A stretch of DNA of 64,000 nt from Reticulitermes lucifugus (lineage: Eukaryota; Arthropoda; Insecta; Blattodea; Rhinotermitidae): positions 18,867 through 82,866 of the forward strand of contig JAKCWW010000889.1 in NCBI GenBank assembly GCA_026260175.1, read 5' to 3'. The notes below the pieces were generated by a model, which saw only the letters and a list, made by a program, of their open reading frames with translations, was not told where the DNA came from and searched no databases. Of this stretch, positions 33,215-45,445 are shown piece after piece. Every line of letters starts with the position of its first letter. The first letter of the stretch is position 1. The position numbers and the translations under genes were made by a program.

Positions 33215-36035
33215 TGCAGTGAATATTGGGGCAAGGGTAAAATTTTTTTGAATTTGTATTCATTTGTATTCATGATTCCTGCTAGGGCGATGCTAATGTG
33301 AGACTAACTGCAAAGTGTGTGAGTCCAACGACGTTGATTAAGGGGAATTTAACAGAGATTGAAATATAATTGTTAACTGGGGAACATATATGTAGAAGTA
33401 AATTTAATAGGTAGAGTAATATTTGTTGTTTTGGTTAATAGGAGAAATTTGTGGTGTTAATAATTTTGTTGTTTGTTTAGATATAGTTTTGTTAATAAAT
33501 TGAATGGTTTAAATGTGTTTTGTTTGTAATAAGAACTTAGAACCCCCCCCCCAGTATATTAAAATGTTTAGTTAACGAATTACAGTACGGAGTTACTGTT
33601 GGTGGCAGCTACCAGGTATACAGTTTTGTATACACCTTTGTCGTGATCTTACTCTGGAGTGTACCTGCGGAGTAGGCCCGCGTTACAATATTTCCTCAAC
33701 AAATGTTTATATCTGGCAAGATCTATTAGCGTACTTCTTTATAGGATCCGCACCAGGGGTTACCATTGTCCTTGACTCACGAGTTCGCATGTCCTCCATG
33801 TCGTTGTTGCTGATTGCAAGAACTATGGCAATGGTGCGGCCGCTAATGACAAAAATTCATGTTATGGTTTGCAAAAATCTGCCAACTGGTTAAAAATTTA
33901 AGGTGGGGGAGACAAACGTGGGCAGAAATATGATGATCCTATAAGACGACCATATTTCCCTTTTAGGAACGAAAGTAGGCTAAAACGGCCTAACAATTTA
34001 AAGCATCAAGTACTGCTATAATGAGTGAGTGATATATGAGGTTCCTATAGCTATAAAGCATAATGTGTTTTAGGATATAACACCGCGCTCTTCGGTGGAC
34101 AGTTACCAACGCTTCTATTTTCAGTACTACAGTTCGCTTTATACACATATGAGTACGCGAGATTTCTTTTTCTGTTAAGTTTCCTGTGGCGAGTGATCGA
34201 CTGTATTTCTGGAGCCACTTGAACAGATTCCAGTACACTTCAGTATTTGCAGCTACTTTTCTTGGCGCAGTAGCGAAATAAATGTTTCAAAAATGTTTCC
34301 ATTGACATCGCCATGTCTGTCTTTCAGCATGTCAAAACTCCGTAACTGCTGAAGAAAATTTCATGAAATATACTCGTATTATGGGAATTTTGATAAAATT
34401 GTTGAAATATGCCAAATTTCTTAAAAATCTTAACAAGAAAAACCGATACCTATAAAAGACTTGCATGTTTGCATGTGTTTCTGCTGCCCTATTAACGGTA
34501 ACATCCTAAATACTTAACGGAATGAAAAATTGTTCGAACTTGCACACTTGCACATAAGAAGGAAACACGCATTATACCCCCAATGCAATTTCCCAAGAGT
34601 TTTGCACTTTTCGAGCTAATTAAAAAACAGCGAAAGAGAGCCAGAATTGTTGCGCTATGCCTACATTTCCTAAGTTGTTATTTTATAAGGAATTTCATTT
34701 CTTGATATCACAACAAACAAGCGAGAGTCTTACTTCACACAGAATACCTTCGAAACTGATCCACAATTTGTGTCAGACTTTAACGAACTTAATGACTTTG
34801 AAGGGCATCTCTCTGTGTTTTAATGTCCTAACACCAATAATGCCTACATAACAGCACCTTCAAAACTTGAGTCACTCTATACATGACCCTGCAAATTGGT
34901 TTGACGATAAATTTATATGAAATGTACATGAATTACCTTAGGTAATTTCTTTGTAAAATAACATTAATATTATAAGAGGTAATATGTTAACACACTAGTC
35001 CAGATTTTGGAGTGAAAAGTTTTGTTCCTTGGAGAATGATGGCGAATATGACATTAACCGCGCGTAACATACAACGAATTTTGTTGCTGGCCCAACCTCA
35101 GGTGGAAAGCTGGACGTCAGTACCGTCGAATCGGGCCGTTTTTATAATACGTAATTTATCTTCATTCTTTGTTGTAAAGGTACGTCACTTTTACAATTGA
35201 CCTGTTACGCAAACATACAAATAAAATATTCGGTACGGGAAAACTGTACAGATGCCTTAATTGTCTGCGTTTACTTGCATTTAACACGTATTTATTTTTA
35301 TTGTTTATTTAAAAGTGCTCTCAGCACATATAACACCGAATGATAGGATGATTAGTAGAAAATGAAGTAAAAAAGACACAGAAGAAAACAGCTTTTATCT
35401 AATTTAAGGTATTATCCAGTAATTTGACTGGAACGACCAAGAAAAACCACGAAAATCATCAGATTAGCCGGTCGGTCTCCAGACTGAAATATGAACTCGG
35501 GATCTCCAAAATACGAAGCAGGTTTTTTACACACTAAATTGCGACATTCGACCACCTAGGATTAAACTATGCTATTAAAAACATGCAAATTATGCGCACT
35601 ATAAAGTCTCTGAAATATTTTACTTCGCACTGTAAACTGAAGAAAATCCTTAGTTACGTATCATTAAGGTATGATTTTGCAGCTTTCTCGAGAAACTACG
35701 CCGCTGTTTACAGAATAACGTATTTCGTACAGGTGCACATATGGCTACTAATAAGGCTGTTCTTTTACGCAACCGAGATAATGAGGTAACTTATAGTTTT
35801 ATGGACGCAGAGACTGTTTAGGATATTTATTGGTCCGATGAAAAATTAAATTAGAGGCCCCACCTACTCGTAGTCCTGAAATGACAATGTAGAAACTGCA
35901 CGCAATATGTGAAGCCCTTTCAGCGGTGTGGCTGAAGATTGAAGTGGTGTAGGATGTTGGGCTGTGAGGAAAGGAAACAGCACTAGTAACAACAAGACAA
36001 GTGCTTAACCAGACAGGCAATGTATTATTCGTAAA
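33215..36035. other. Long interval without recognised gene
   Basis: AT-rich. Contains a C9 run near 33543. Near 35445-35560 there is a possible decayed tRNA-like repeat (AGCCGGTCGGTCTCCAGAC). Nothing else was recognised. Confidence 0.35.
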
Positions 36036-36042
36036 ACTGAGG

Positions 36043-36355
36043 CGCGTTCACTTAACCACTGTTTCCGTGGAAAAAACAATATGTATTACATATTCTGGGT
36101 GTGTGTTTGTAGCCTTAGTTATCCAGCATGCCAAGGCCAAGCGTTGTATTATATTGTCATCTGTGACCTGACCGACTCTACCATATTTTTCTACACTATC
36201 CCATAAACGGCGCAAATTTCGGAAAAAAATTATTAAACATAAAATGTGTGTTTTGATTTTCTCTATGACTTCTGTCTGAAATATTTCTCATTATAAGAAG
36301 AATTCAGAGATATAGTCATAAATGTACATAGGTCATCATATAAAGTACGCGTTAA
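36043..36355 (+). mobile_element. TTTAGGCGC-family element, 3' truncated
   Basis: Begins GAGGCGCGTTCACTTAACC and follows the copy at 32717 (TTATCCAGCATGCCAAG, AAGAATTCAGAGATATAG) until about 36355, where another repeat begins. Confidence 0.7.
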
Positions 36356-36369
36356 TTTTGAGATCTGCG

Positions 36370-36700
36370 CTTTTCTTGGACATTACGCGGCGTCGTGTGG
36401 AAATTTTTTACCGACGTTTCGGGACAACGTATTGGTCCCATCTTCACGGGTCAAGAGTCCGAGAAGGAAAGAAAGAAAGCCAGCAACCTGTAACGTAGAT
36501 TTTGTTTGGGAAGGTGCGCGGGGGTGGTAATTCATTACACAGAAGGTTGCGCAGGCCTGCTGTAGTGACTAGCAAACGGGCTGGACGCTCGGAGCATCGT
36601 GGTGCTATACCCGACAAAGGCAGGGTTATTTCTCTTGCACATCGTGCAGACCGGCTCCGGGGCCTCAGCCAGTTTCCTCTCCCATTGTTTACGTGTGCTC
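36370..36700. repeat. Relic related to the GGATGTGACGCCGTGTAG family
   Basis: GGACATTACGCGGCGTCGTG (36388) is followed by CGACGTTTCGGGACAACG and CCCATCTTCACGGGTCAAG. The segment at 60422-60510 has the same order (GGGATGTTACGCAGCG, GACATTTCTGGACAACC, CATCTTCAAGGGTCAAG). A GC-rich stretch at 36560-36690 of unknown origin follows. Confidence 0.55.
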
Positions 36701-37131
36701 TTTCCATGGAGGTAAAGTGTTCGAAACGTGAACTCCATTTAATGCCGAGATTAAGAAGGTGGAGCTATACCTCCATTTCTCATCACGTCTTCATGACGTG
36801 AAACTTAATTAAATCCAGAAAAAACTGTACCTTAATTAGCTTACATCAAATTACAACTGATCACAGTTTATCTCTTATCAACAGAGCATTCATATTATAA
36901 AACTAATTACATAACATCTGAAGTAATGTATTAGAATAAATAAAAATAATTGTTTCTTGTATTTTTAGTGCAATTTTAGACATCTCTTTACCACAAAAAT
37001 ATATCCTTTCCCGAAAGTTAATCGAAGAATAGTCTTCCTGTAACAACTAAAGGATAAAGTCCTTCAGAATATCTCTCATTTAAAAACCAACATACGCACG
37101 TCTAACATACACAACAATACAATGTAATGTT

Positions 37132-37175
37132 TACTCCTCCATGTTTCAGTGGAACTCCGCCATTTTCAGGGAGTC
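37132..37175 (-). ncRNA. Degenerate hammerhead motif (left arm of foldback)
   Basis: The minus strand reads GACTCC, CTGAAAA (core CUGAnGA with G to A), TGGCGGAGTTCCACT (weak stem II), GAAA, CATG, GA, GGAGT. The altered core and cleavage dinucleotide should make it inactive. Confidence 0.45.
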
Positions 37176-37346
37176 CATACATCAATGCGTAAAACTCACT
37201 AGAGTACATATAATACATTGCAATAGTAATACATATAATATCATAGTAATTTCTGCAGCTGAATTCAAAAATCAGAAATGACTACAATATAATACGTATT
37301 ACTATTGTGATGTATTACACTCTATTGAGTTTTAAACGGTGTATAA

Positions 37347-37388
37347 ACTCGCTGAAGACGGGGGAGTTCCACCGAAACATGTAGGAGT
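37347..37388 (+). ncRNA. Type I hammerhead ribozyme motif (right arm of foldback)
   Basis: ACTC (37347-37350) and one base, core CTGAAGA (37352-37358), stem II CGGgGG/CCaCCG around AGTT with one mismatch, GAAA (37374-37377), CATG, UA (37382-37383), then GGAGT (37384-37388) pairing with ACTC. Predicted cleavage is after 37383. The core is intact; the base pair of stem I next to the core is a G-G mismatch. Confidence 0.55.
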
Positions 37389-37439
37389 AAACAAGAGATT
37401 GTATTGTTGTGTATGTTAGATGTGCATATGTTGGTTTTA

Positions 37440-38520
37440 TAAATCATAAATTTATTCACAATGAACGGAAAGAGTAATGTTAAAATCCTTCAGAAGAATC
37501 AGTCTGTACGAGAGTATAGCACAGCGAGTTGATTTCTTAGTTCAATTTCATACGCAGCAATTTAATGGTTTTAAGTACGTCAGGTCTTTGTGAGGTATTA
37601 TGAACTATACATATCAGAACCCGTGAAAGTGCTTAACACTTCAAAACACAGAATTCCCCTCAATTATAATAACAGATTCAGTTCGTACCTCACGAAAAGC
37701 ATACAGTGTCTCCGTTACAAAAAACGAACGGGGCAATGCTGTTTCAGGAAGAAAAAAGTTGTTTATTGTGAGAATCTTACGAAACACATAAATACAGTGT
37801 GTGCGCAACGTGTATAATTTTTAAATGGTAATGCGGGTGGTATATTCATTAACTATTGTGTTTAAGCGGTTAAGTTGTGAATGTAAGAGGGAAAGAATCG
37901 TGAGTTGCTCAGGTGATTTAAGATACTCTAATGATGTTTCTGCCTATAATTTCGTGAAAAATAAATTGATAGGTCATGAACGTAACCAATTACAACTAAA
38001 GGCAACGTTTTTTTCTCTTTTAAGAGATGATGTTAGGAAATGCCATTCTGTTCCGGCCAAAAAACAAAATAAAAAGAACAGAACTGGTATTTCCGAACAA
38101 AGTAAATTCGAATCGCGGTCGATTTGTTTGTTGAAAATACCCGGTTAAATTTACGAGACGACGTGTTCATCGTTCCTGTATAAGGTATTGATGACAGTAC
38201 ACACAGAGTTAGTATTATTATTATTGCACCAGGCACAAATTCTTTAGAGCATAAGTATTTCAAGGTAAATTTTATGAAATTGTAAAACATCATTACGGCG
38301 AAATTAAAAACTTAAAAATCGTTTACAGTTTCATGTCTGTAATTAATAAACGCTTGCAAAATAAAATAAAATTTTGTAAGTTGAGGTAAGATAAGAGTAA
38401 ACTTCAAACATAATTAATGTTCTTGTTACCATTTTTCAGTAAACCCTGCGAAGCATGAGAATAAGTAGGAGGGAGAAAAATAAAGGACAGAAGAATAAAA
38501 ACTGTTGAAGTGGGTATTAA
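37440..38520. other. Interval without recognised gene
   Basis: A 107-codon open frame at 37825-38148 (+) is basic in its second half, but has no known motif, splice context or promoter. It is not called as a gene. Confidence 0.35.
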
Positions 38521-38534
38521 AAACATTTTATTTA

Positions 38535-38690
38535 TTTATTTATTTACTCATTCACTCATTCATTCCGTAGTCGTCTAACGACAGGTCCATGGCATCTTAC
38601 AAAGGGAATTCTCAACAGAGTGCAATATAGTGCTTCCTCCTTCAATTTCCAGTATGACGGCGAAATAGACCCCACACCAGTTCTGTTTAC
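38535..38690 (-). mobile_element. LINE family B 3' end, antisense
   Basis: Starts with (TTTA)n and (CATT)n tails (38525-38565), then on the minus strand reads the end of the family B frame and a GGxYFAVILEIEGGSxIL-like segment. Same terminus as 2880 and 32290. Confidence 0.65.
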
Positions 38691-39017
38691 CTATGAAGCT
38701 TATTTCTAGCTCTGTGGATAAATTAACTCTCATAATAAAGGTTATTGGCCCGCATAATGTTCTATGCTTCCATGAAGTGCCACTAAATGACATTGAGATT
38801 GATGTGTGGTGTGCTATAAGTGCGACTAGAATTACTGAACCTAAGAGTATTTCTTCTGAGACCATAAATGCATGCCAGTAGGCATATATTGCACACATTT
38901 TGACACTACTTTTTAAAACCTGTCTGATTACGACACAACCTACAGAATTGTTAGTAAGGTAAAGCAACAAAACAAAATACAATGTTGTGCAAAGAGATTT
39001 TTTTTGGGTTACAGAAT

Positions 39018-39250
39018 AATAGGGAGAGAATTTGGCTTCCTCGTTCGCCAGATCTGAACCCTGAACGATTTTTAATTGTAGGTTATGTTAAAGGATGAAG
39101 TGTATAATAATAACTTAGGCATTAAAGAAAATAAAAAAAAGTTCATGATATAGTGCTTTCAGCTTCATGTCCAATGAAAAACGTGTTTGTGTGGTGTGAC
39201 GCATGTCTCCTAGCTTCAGAAAACCACTTACCGCACCTTCTTCAAGTGAA
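39018..39250 (+). pseudogene. Mariner-like (DDE) transposase C-terminal relic
   Basis: The plus strand encodes IWLPRSPDLNPERFLIVGYVK, matching the WPPRSPDLxPxDFFLWGYxK block with the third catalytic Asp (SPDL). A stop follows, then an NHLPHLL-like end. Too short and broken to be active. Confidence 0.55.
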
Positions 39251-39529
39251 GCGAGTAGAAACCGAACATTAAATCCAATATATTAAAAACCCTTTAGATA
39301 TGGTGACTAACAATCTAATATTAACTGAAATACACTGATCTAAATGCTTGGAATCAGACATCTTGCGAACTTGAATAGAGGCGGGAAATGACCGAAGATA
39401 TGGGCAGATAAGAGCCTACAGAAATACTACAAAAGTACCGCCACTTGGGTTATTTTTGAACTAAGGTTATTGGAACTATCGAAAATATAAACTCATATTC
39501 GGAACACTACCTTGCACGACTTACAGTCC

Positions 39530-40585
39530 CTAAGTTTCTTACCTTCTAGAGTCTGCAAGAACTTTGCCTTGGAATATGCCATTAGGAGGGTTCAGGCAAA
39601 CCAGGAGGGTTTGAAATTAAATGGTACACATCTGCTTCTAGTTTATGCTGATGATGTTAATATATTGGGCGGAAGCGTACATGCTATAAAGAAAAACACA
39701 GAAGCTTTAGTAGTCGCTACTAAGGACATTGGTCTAGAAGTATATGCTGAGAAAACTAAGTACATGGTCATGTCTCGAGATCAGAATGCAGGACAAAATC
39801 ACAACATAAAGATAGATAATAAACCCTTTGAAAGGGTGGAACAATTCAAATATTTGGGAACAACCCTAACAAATGTGAAATTCCATTCAGGAAGAAATTA
39901 AGAGCAGACTGAAGTCGGAGAATGCTTGTTATCATTCGGTGCAGNNNNNNNNNNNNNNNNNNNNNNNNNNNNNNNNNNNNNNNNNNNNNNNNNNNNNNNN
40001 NNNNNNNNNNNNNNNNNNNNNNNNNNNNNNNNNNNNNNNNNNNNNNNNNNNNNNNNNNNNNNNNNNNNNNNNNNNNNNNNNNNNNNNNNNNNNNNNNNNN
40101 NNNNNNNNNNNNNNNNNNNNNNNNNNNNNNNNNNNNNNNNNNNNNNNNNNNNNNNNNNNNNNNNNNNNNNNNNNNNNNNNNNNNNNNNNNNNNNNNNNNN
40201 NNNNNNNNNNNNNNNNNNNNNNNNNNNNNNNNNNAAATATTATTCGGTTGATCAAATCAAGAAGAATGAGGTGGGCGGGGCATGTAGCACGTATGGGAGA
40301 GGGGTGCATACAGGATTTTGGTGGGGAGACCTGAGGAAAAGAGACCACTTGGAAGATCCAGGCGTAGATGGGAGGATAATGTTAAAATGGATCTTCAAGA
40401 AGTGGGATGGGATGGCATGGACTGGATTCAAATGGCTCAGGATAGGGACAGATGGGGGGGCTCTTGTGAGTGCGGTAATGAACCTTCGGGTTTCACAAAA
40501 CGCGGGGAATTTCTTAACTGGCTGATGACCTGTTAGCTTCTCAAGAAGGACTCTACTCCATGGAGTTAGTTAGTTAGTTATGGAG
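39530..40585 (+). mobile_element. LINE family A: reverse transcriptase fragment to 3' end, gap inside
   Basis: An open frame from about 39555 to 39901 encodes the palm of a non-LTR reverse transcriptase: FALEYAIRRVQ, LLVYADDVNILGGS with the catalytic YADD, KTKYMVMSRDQ (thumb entry) and FKYLGTTLTN. It then stops and a 290-base gap follows. After the gap come [35 protein letters not shown] and [14 protein letters not shown], the usual C-terminal blocks, spread over two frames. The 3' end is GGACTCTACTCCATGGAGTTAG plus a (GTTA)n tail at 40565-40580. Upstream palm motifs are absent, so the copy is 5' truncated. Other copies: 8840, 10322, 23675 and 58971-59310. Confidence 0.85.
39945..40234. other. 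Assembly gap (290 N) inside a LINE
   Basis: A run of N between two parts of the same LINE. The family would need more coding sequence here than 290 bases only if the copy were intact. Confidence 0.99.
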
Positions 40586-40589
40586 CTAG

Positions 40590-42395
40590 AGTCTGCAAGA
40601 AGCACTCTGTCAGAAATACCGTAAGTATAATACGCTTTACAAGCCATTTTCTGTACAGTCTGGAACCTACCAATCTCCCGTCCAATTGGTCTTAGAGGAC
40701 ACTTTCTAGCAGGAAAAGCGTTGAAACATAAAAACCTCCTTAATACCGAAGTGGCGATTCACTTCGACGCCTCTTTCCTAGCGTAGATTTTGGACACATA
40801 TATAATGCTCAAAGTTTGAGAGTTGATGTTTGTGCGTCGGTGAAGGTCATGTAGTTATAGCGCCGGTGATCTGGTGCTGTGGGTACCAACGTTTCGGATG
40901 AATCTTCCGTCTCACTTTCCAAGATAAAACTCAAGAAGATGGGTGCAGTAGGTTTAACCGGAGCTTTGTTACACATCTAGCAGCCTACATGTTACTGCAA
41001 CTCAAATGGCCATAATCTGAATAATGAAGTACGTGCGTCCTTCTTCAACATCTTCAGCCCTCAGCAAAAGGCGACATAATCTCAAGGATAACAGCCTGGT
41101 CGGTGCGAAGCATTACAATAAATCTTCAAGCTGTACGAGCCTTACTAAAACTTTCTTACGGTAATGTATTGGAGAAAAACTTCTCCTTACAAACACCATT
41201 TGGCAAGCAGTTCCACATATCTTGATAACTTTACTTATAAAAATACTCCTCGAACGTCTGCAGAATTTCCATTACGCCATATGCGGTGTCTGTCATGCCA
41301 TTTGTTTACAAACTATGGAAATAAGTCCAAGTTCCTTCACGTAAAGCATACAACTTGAGGTCGTGGTCATAAACACAAGTCGGTGGGAGAGATCGCCTGT
41401 AAGGCATAGGAATGTACTCGACTTACGCAACAAAACCAGATATCACTTCGTCAGAGCAAGAACTACTGTGCATATTCCTTACAAAGCCCCCCGAACGTAA
41501 AAAGAGTAAAGTGTATTACAATTAGGTTTGCATGCTCCATACAGCCTACGGTTTCCGTGTTCATAATTTCAGACAACGTAGCCTGGAATTTTAGGACAAT
41601 TAGTGAAAAACGAATTAGGAAGTATTTGGAAGGTAGCAGTAGTGGGTTAATTTGGGGTTAAGTTTGGACCTCGGCTTTACGACTCTGCAAGAAAAGCGAG
41701 AAAAGCTTATCCTCCCGTATATGGCCACAGATCCTGTGGTTACGAAGCCGAGTTCTGAATAGTACTGTCGCAGCATTTGCCTTTAATACTGAGAAAAGCC
41801 AAGAGAATCTTCTCAGGATAGCCGACGTATCGGCCGAGATTTCACTCAGTCAGAAATCACTTGATCCATCTTGCTCGGTGATTCAGGATTAAAAACATTA
41901 AAGTCAGTTTTCGTTGCTAAATGTAGCATGTCACGTCCTGTCGTAATTTCAGAGTAGGATAGAGAGGAAAAATTCTCCTAAAACGCAATAACCTCCATTT
42001 ATTGAAGAGCTTAAAAATTCGTGAAGCCATACCTGTACCCAACACTCCTTCATGTCCAGGTACGTAAATCACAGGGACAACTTCACCTTCACCTTTAGAG
42101 ACTGAAACCTGAATTTTTCTTCTGCAAGTAAGACACGGCCCTGAAGAATGTAAAAACAGAAGGGCGTCGTATTTTGTTTGGACGCAATAACAAACATAAC
42201 AATCTTGCGTATCCACCTCACTGGTTTTAAAGTTCAGCTTGTAGAGACACAAATCTTAATCTCACTTCGTGCCAGTACGACATGGCCGTGAAAAATGTAA
42301 ATTACACAATAACATCATGTTTATTGCGACGCAATAACAGACGTAACAAGCAAAAGTGTTTTGCCTAATGCATTTTGACTGAAGATGTACATCAA
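40590..42395. other. Interval with one relic repeat, no gene
   Basis: 40845-40945 holds a diverged GGATGTGACGCCGTGTAG-family relic (ACCAACGTTTCGGATGAATC). The stretch 41930-42350 carries an imperfect duplication of a CGCAATAACANACATAACAA segment (about 42182 and 42331). Confidence 0.35.
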
Positions 42396-42399
42396 GTAA

Positions 42400-42530
42400 T
42401 AAACGTCGCTGTGTAGTGGCTAGCATTACTGCTTTACATTCTGGAGCTCCTGGTTTCAAATCTCGGTTCAAAGATCGGTTATCGTCACTGAAAATTTTCG
42501 TGATTTCTGAATTCCTTCAGGTTATTTTTA
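42400..42530 (+). mobile_element. Decayed tRNA-derived SINE
   Basis: TGTAGTGGCTAGCATTACTGC (A-box side) and CCTGGTTTCAAATCTCGG (B box) are correctly ordered and spaced, followed by TTCGTGATTTCTGAATTCC. The head no longer folds as a tRNA. Confidence 0.5.
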
Positions 42531-42616
42531 TATTGTTCATTCCGTGTAATATAATTTGTTTCTCATATTAAAACCAACAATTTGCACATAAAACGTATAT
42601 ACGTAAATATACAATC

Positions 42617-42657
42617 TTCCCTCCTACATATTTCGGCGGTCGACCGCCATCCAGGGA
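42617..42657 (-). ncRNA. Degenerate hammerhead motif
   Basis: The minus strand reads CTCC, CTGGA (core missing two bases), TGGCGG-TCGA-CCGCC (5-bp stem II with tetraloop), GAAA, TATG, TA, GGAG. Stem II and stem I are intact but the core deletion should be inactivating. Confidence 0.5.
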
Positions 42658-42659
42658 GC

Positions 42660-45440
42660 AACACCTAAGACATGTATGATTTAAAACCTAATGAAGCCAG
42701 TTCACATAGATACAGTAAGATAAGATGTCATAACAAAATCACTGCTTATTGTAATTGTGATGTTGTATTGTTGGTCATGACGTATCTTGTATATGAAAGT
42801 CTTTGCATCTGCAGGATTAATTGTGGTGGAAAGCCGTTTTTTTTAGCTATTTGTAGTATACCATCATTTTTTTTATTTTATTCCGATAGTGGTAGTGCGT
42901 ACATTCTGTGTATGAAGTATCTACAGGCGGCACGCTTATGGTCAAAATGGTGGTTTGATCTGAACTTAAGGTCGTGTCTGGGGTTGCAGGCCTTCTAAAC
43001 ATTCTAAATAATTTTAAGTTAGTAAATTCCGAACAGTTGGACAGGCAATATCTGCATATACCAGAACCATCCCCACATCAATATCTACAACCATCTCTCC
43101 GTAACAAGAACAAAAACGAATTCGGACAACTAACCCGCAACATAAAGAAGATCTGCAAAAAAAAAATCCACGAGACCTATGCTTCACATTCATCTACTAC
43201 GTCAAGATACAACAATATAATACAAGAACGTATTAACAGTCATTTAATCATTTTAACCTCTTAACCTTTTCTTGTATATAATTGATTTGACAGAGGAACA
43301 TGCATTTTATAACACTGTAGATATCTCAATTCAAAACTTAAAACAATTGTACACAATTCCTTTTATTTATTTCATACTACTGGTCTAAAGATGATACTCT
43401 GAGGTCGAAACATATTGTCAGATGAAACCTGTAACACTTACTAGTTGCGTTAACGGCAATTTACTTCCCACGTTATTTCTAAATATATCTATAGTTAAAC
43501 TCTTTACGTTCCTAGTGATAGATATGTTGAGTAAATTTATTCTGTAATTCTCTTCAGACGTTAATTTGAATTTGTCTTTAGGTTAATGCACGGAAGGGGC
43601 CTAGAATGAGGAAACGACCGCCATATTCCGCGTCATCTCTGGTTGAGTCATTCATTAGTGAACCTACCGTTCGACAGTGGCGTTACAAAATCAGAAACGA
43701 ATGCAAACAAACTCATTCTAGGAAATATTATGAAGTATATTTAAGTTATTTTGTCCAAAGCATTAAGCTTCAATTTCTGAAAATAATGTTCGATTTTAAT
43801 GTCACTCACTATGGGATGGATGGCATCAGCTTTATTCCCGACAGACGCAAGGATTATTCTCTATAATATCATGCCCAAATGGCCCCTGCTGCTCACCTTG
43901 CCACGCATCCAATAGATGCCTCTCTCTCTTGTTGGAGACAAAAGCATCAGCATGACTACTTCCTTCCACAGACAGCCGAATAATGCAGCATATAAATAGA
44001 CCAGGTTGGCTCAAACGGTAAATATTCTGACTTGTGTTGCGGACATTTCCGTTTTGATTCACCGCTGGGACACCTACTCTGATTGACGTTTTCCTCAAGT
44101 TTCCCCAGTACCTTCAACGAAATGCCTGAAGAGTCCCTAAAATAGGCCTTGCAATTTTACTTCCCCGCACTTTCAATTTTATCGGACCAAATCATCTCAT
44201 GGGGTAAAATTAGATACTAAACAACTGCTAAAATTCATAGCTTCGCTGAACAGCTTACATTCGATATATCCACCAGATAATATATGAAGCTTTACGAATA
44301 TGTCCCAGATATATCTGCAATGAATGATGCTAGACATAAGAGCAAATTCATTTCCTTATCAGTTAACATAGCTGCGCATATCTGTGATTAATATGATAAG
44401 AAACTCTAGAGCATAACCACTGTGCAATACTATAAAATACGCCTGAATAAAAAAGAAACAAACTTTCACGGTCCCATACCTATTTTGGGATTTCCAATTA
44501 TCCAATTGTCTGCGTATGATGCCACCCTTGGTAGTGAATTTTATTACAGAAACATGTCAGGATTAAATAAAGTGATGACTTTGGCCGCATGTGTTGTAAT
44601 AAAACCTACATTACTTGTTCCCACCTCAGAATTCGACAAGTCACATTGTTGGTATTAGAAAAGTAAATTGCAAGAAAGAACATGAGGTTTTCTATGATGT
44701 CATGATTAGCGTACCAAGTTTCAAGAAAAACTTTCCATTAATTCAAAAGTTATTGAAGAAGACGCACACCACACGGATAGAATTTCCGTCACAGAAAAAG
44801 GAAGGTGGCTGAAACTCTACACTGCCTACAAGACGTATTACCCAATTTCAGCTGCCATGTTATTACTGTAAGTAGGCTGACATGCTTTATGCACGCCCTT
44901 GAATTATCAAACGACGTCAGAACCCATGAAAAATGTGAGGTTGCTTAATACTGCTTCCTTATTCATCGTGCCAACTCTGACAAATCCGTCGTCACACCAG
45001 GCAGATTGCTGCTGATCGCGCAACATCCGTGATACTGCGCGTACATGGCCGTACAAAGGAACTGTCTTCAGTTTGGTTGGACACAATCGTGCATGCGTGA
45101 TGTCTAGATATTTGTTCGGACCATAGGATCCTCTAAAAGCCTTTAGTATCTTGAAGTAATTAACACTTCTGTATACACCTGACCTTCATACATATTTAAA
45201 TCTGTGTCAACACTTCTGTCACTACAATGCTTTCAATCTAGATTGGTGGAAATGCAAGCAAACGAATTTTAAGTAATTTATACATATTTTTACCAAACTG
45301 AATAGTGTGATGAATGTACTATTGAAATTATATACTTAATTTACTGAAAATTAGGAAGTACCGGTACTGAACCGGTAGAAAGTTTTATACATTTGAAGCA
45401 AATATTTTGAAACAAGAGAGTCAACTTACGTATAACGTAA
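42660..45440. other. Long interval, two weak repeat signals, no gene
   Basis: 43385-43425 (+) has a decayed hammerhead-like block (CTAAAGATGAT, GGTCGAAACATATTGTC). 43990-44085 has a tRNA-like block (GGTTGGCTCAAACGG, TTTTGATTCACCGC). An open frame at 42974-43264 (+) with a basic centre has no recognised domain. Confidence 0.35.
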
Positions 45441-45445
45441 CACTG

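Larger units (their letters stand above)
37083..37439. mobile_element. Foldback element with hammerhead motifs in both arms
   Basis: Arms of about 170 bp are inverted copies (left AAAACCAACATACGCACG and CTAACATACACAACAATAC; right end GTTAGATGTGCATATG and TTGGTTTT), meeting near 37262 at CTGCAGCTGAATTC. Each arm contains a hammerhead-like motif, in opposite orientations. No coding capacity. Confidence 0.8.

Noticed and set aside
37825-38148. 107-codon plus-strand frame as a gene
   Set aside because: No recognised motif, no promoter, no splice or poly(A) support. The length is unremarkable for AT-rich insect DNA.
39922-40525. 199-codon frame spanning the gap at 39945-40234
   Set aside because: The right part is LINE sequence in mixed frames; the gap supplies most of the length.
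40565-40580. GTTAGTTAGTTAG as telomeric repeat
   Set aside because: The unit is GTTA, not TTAGG, and it is the 3' tail of LINE family A.
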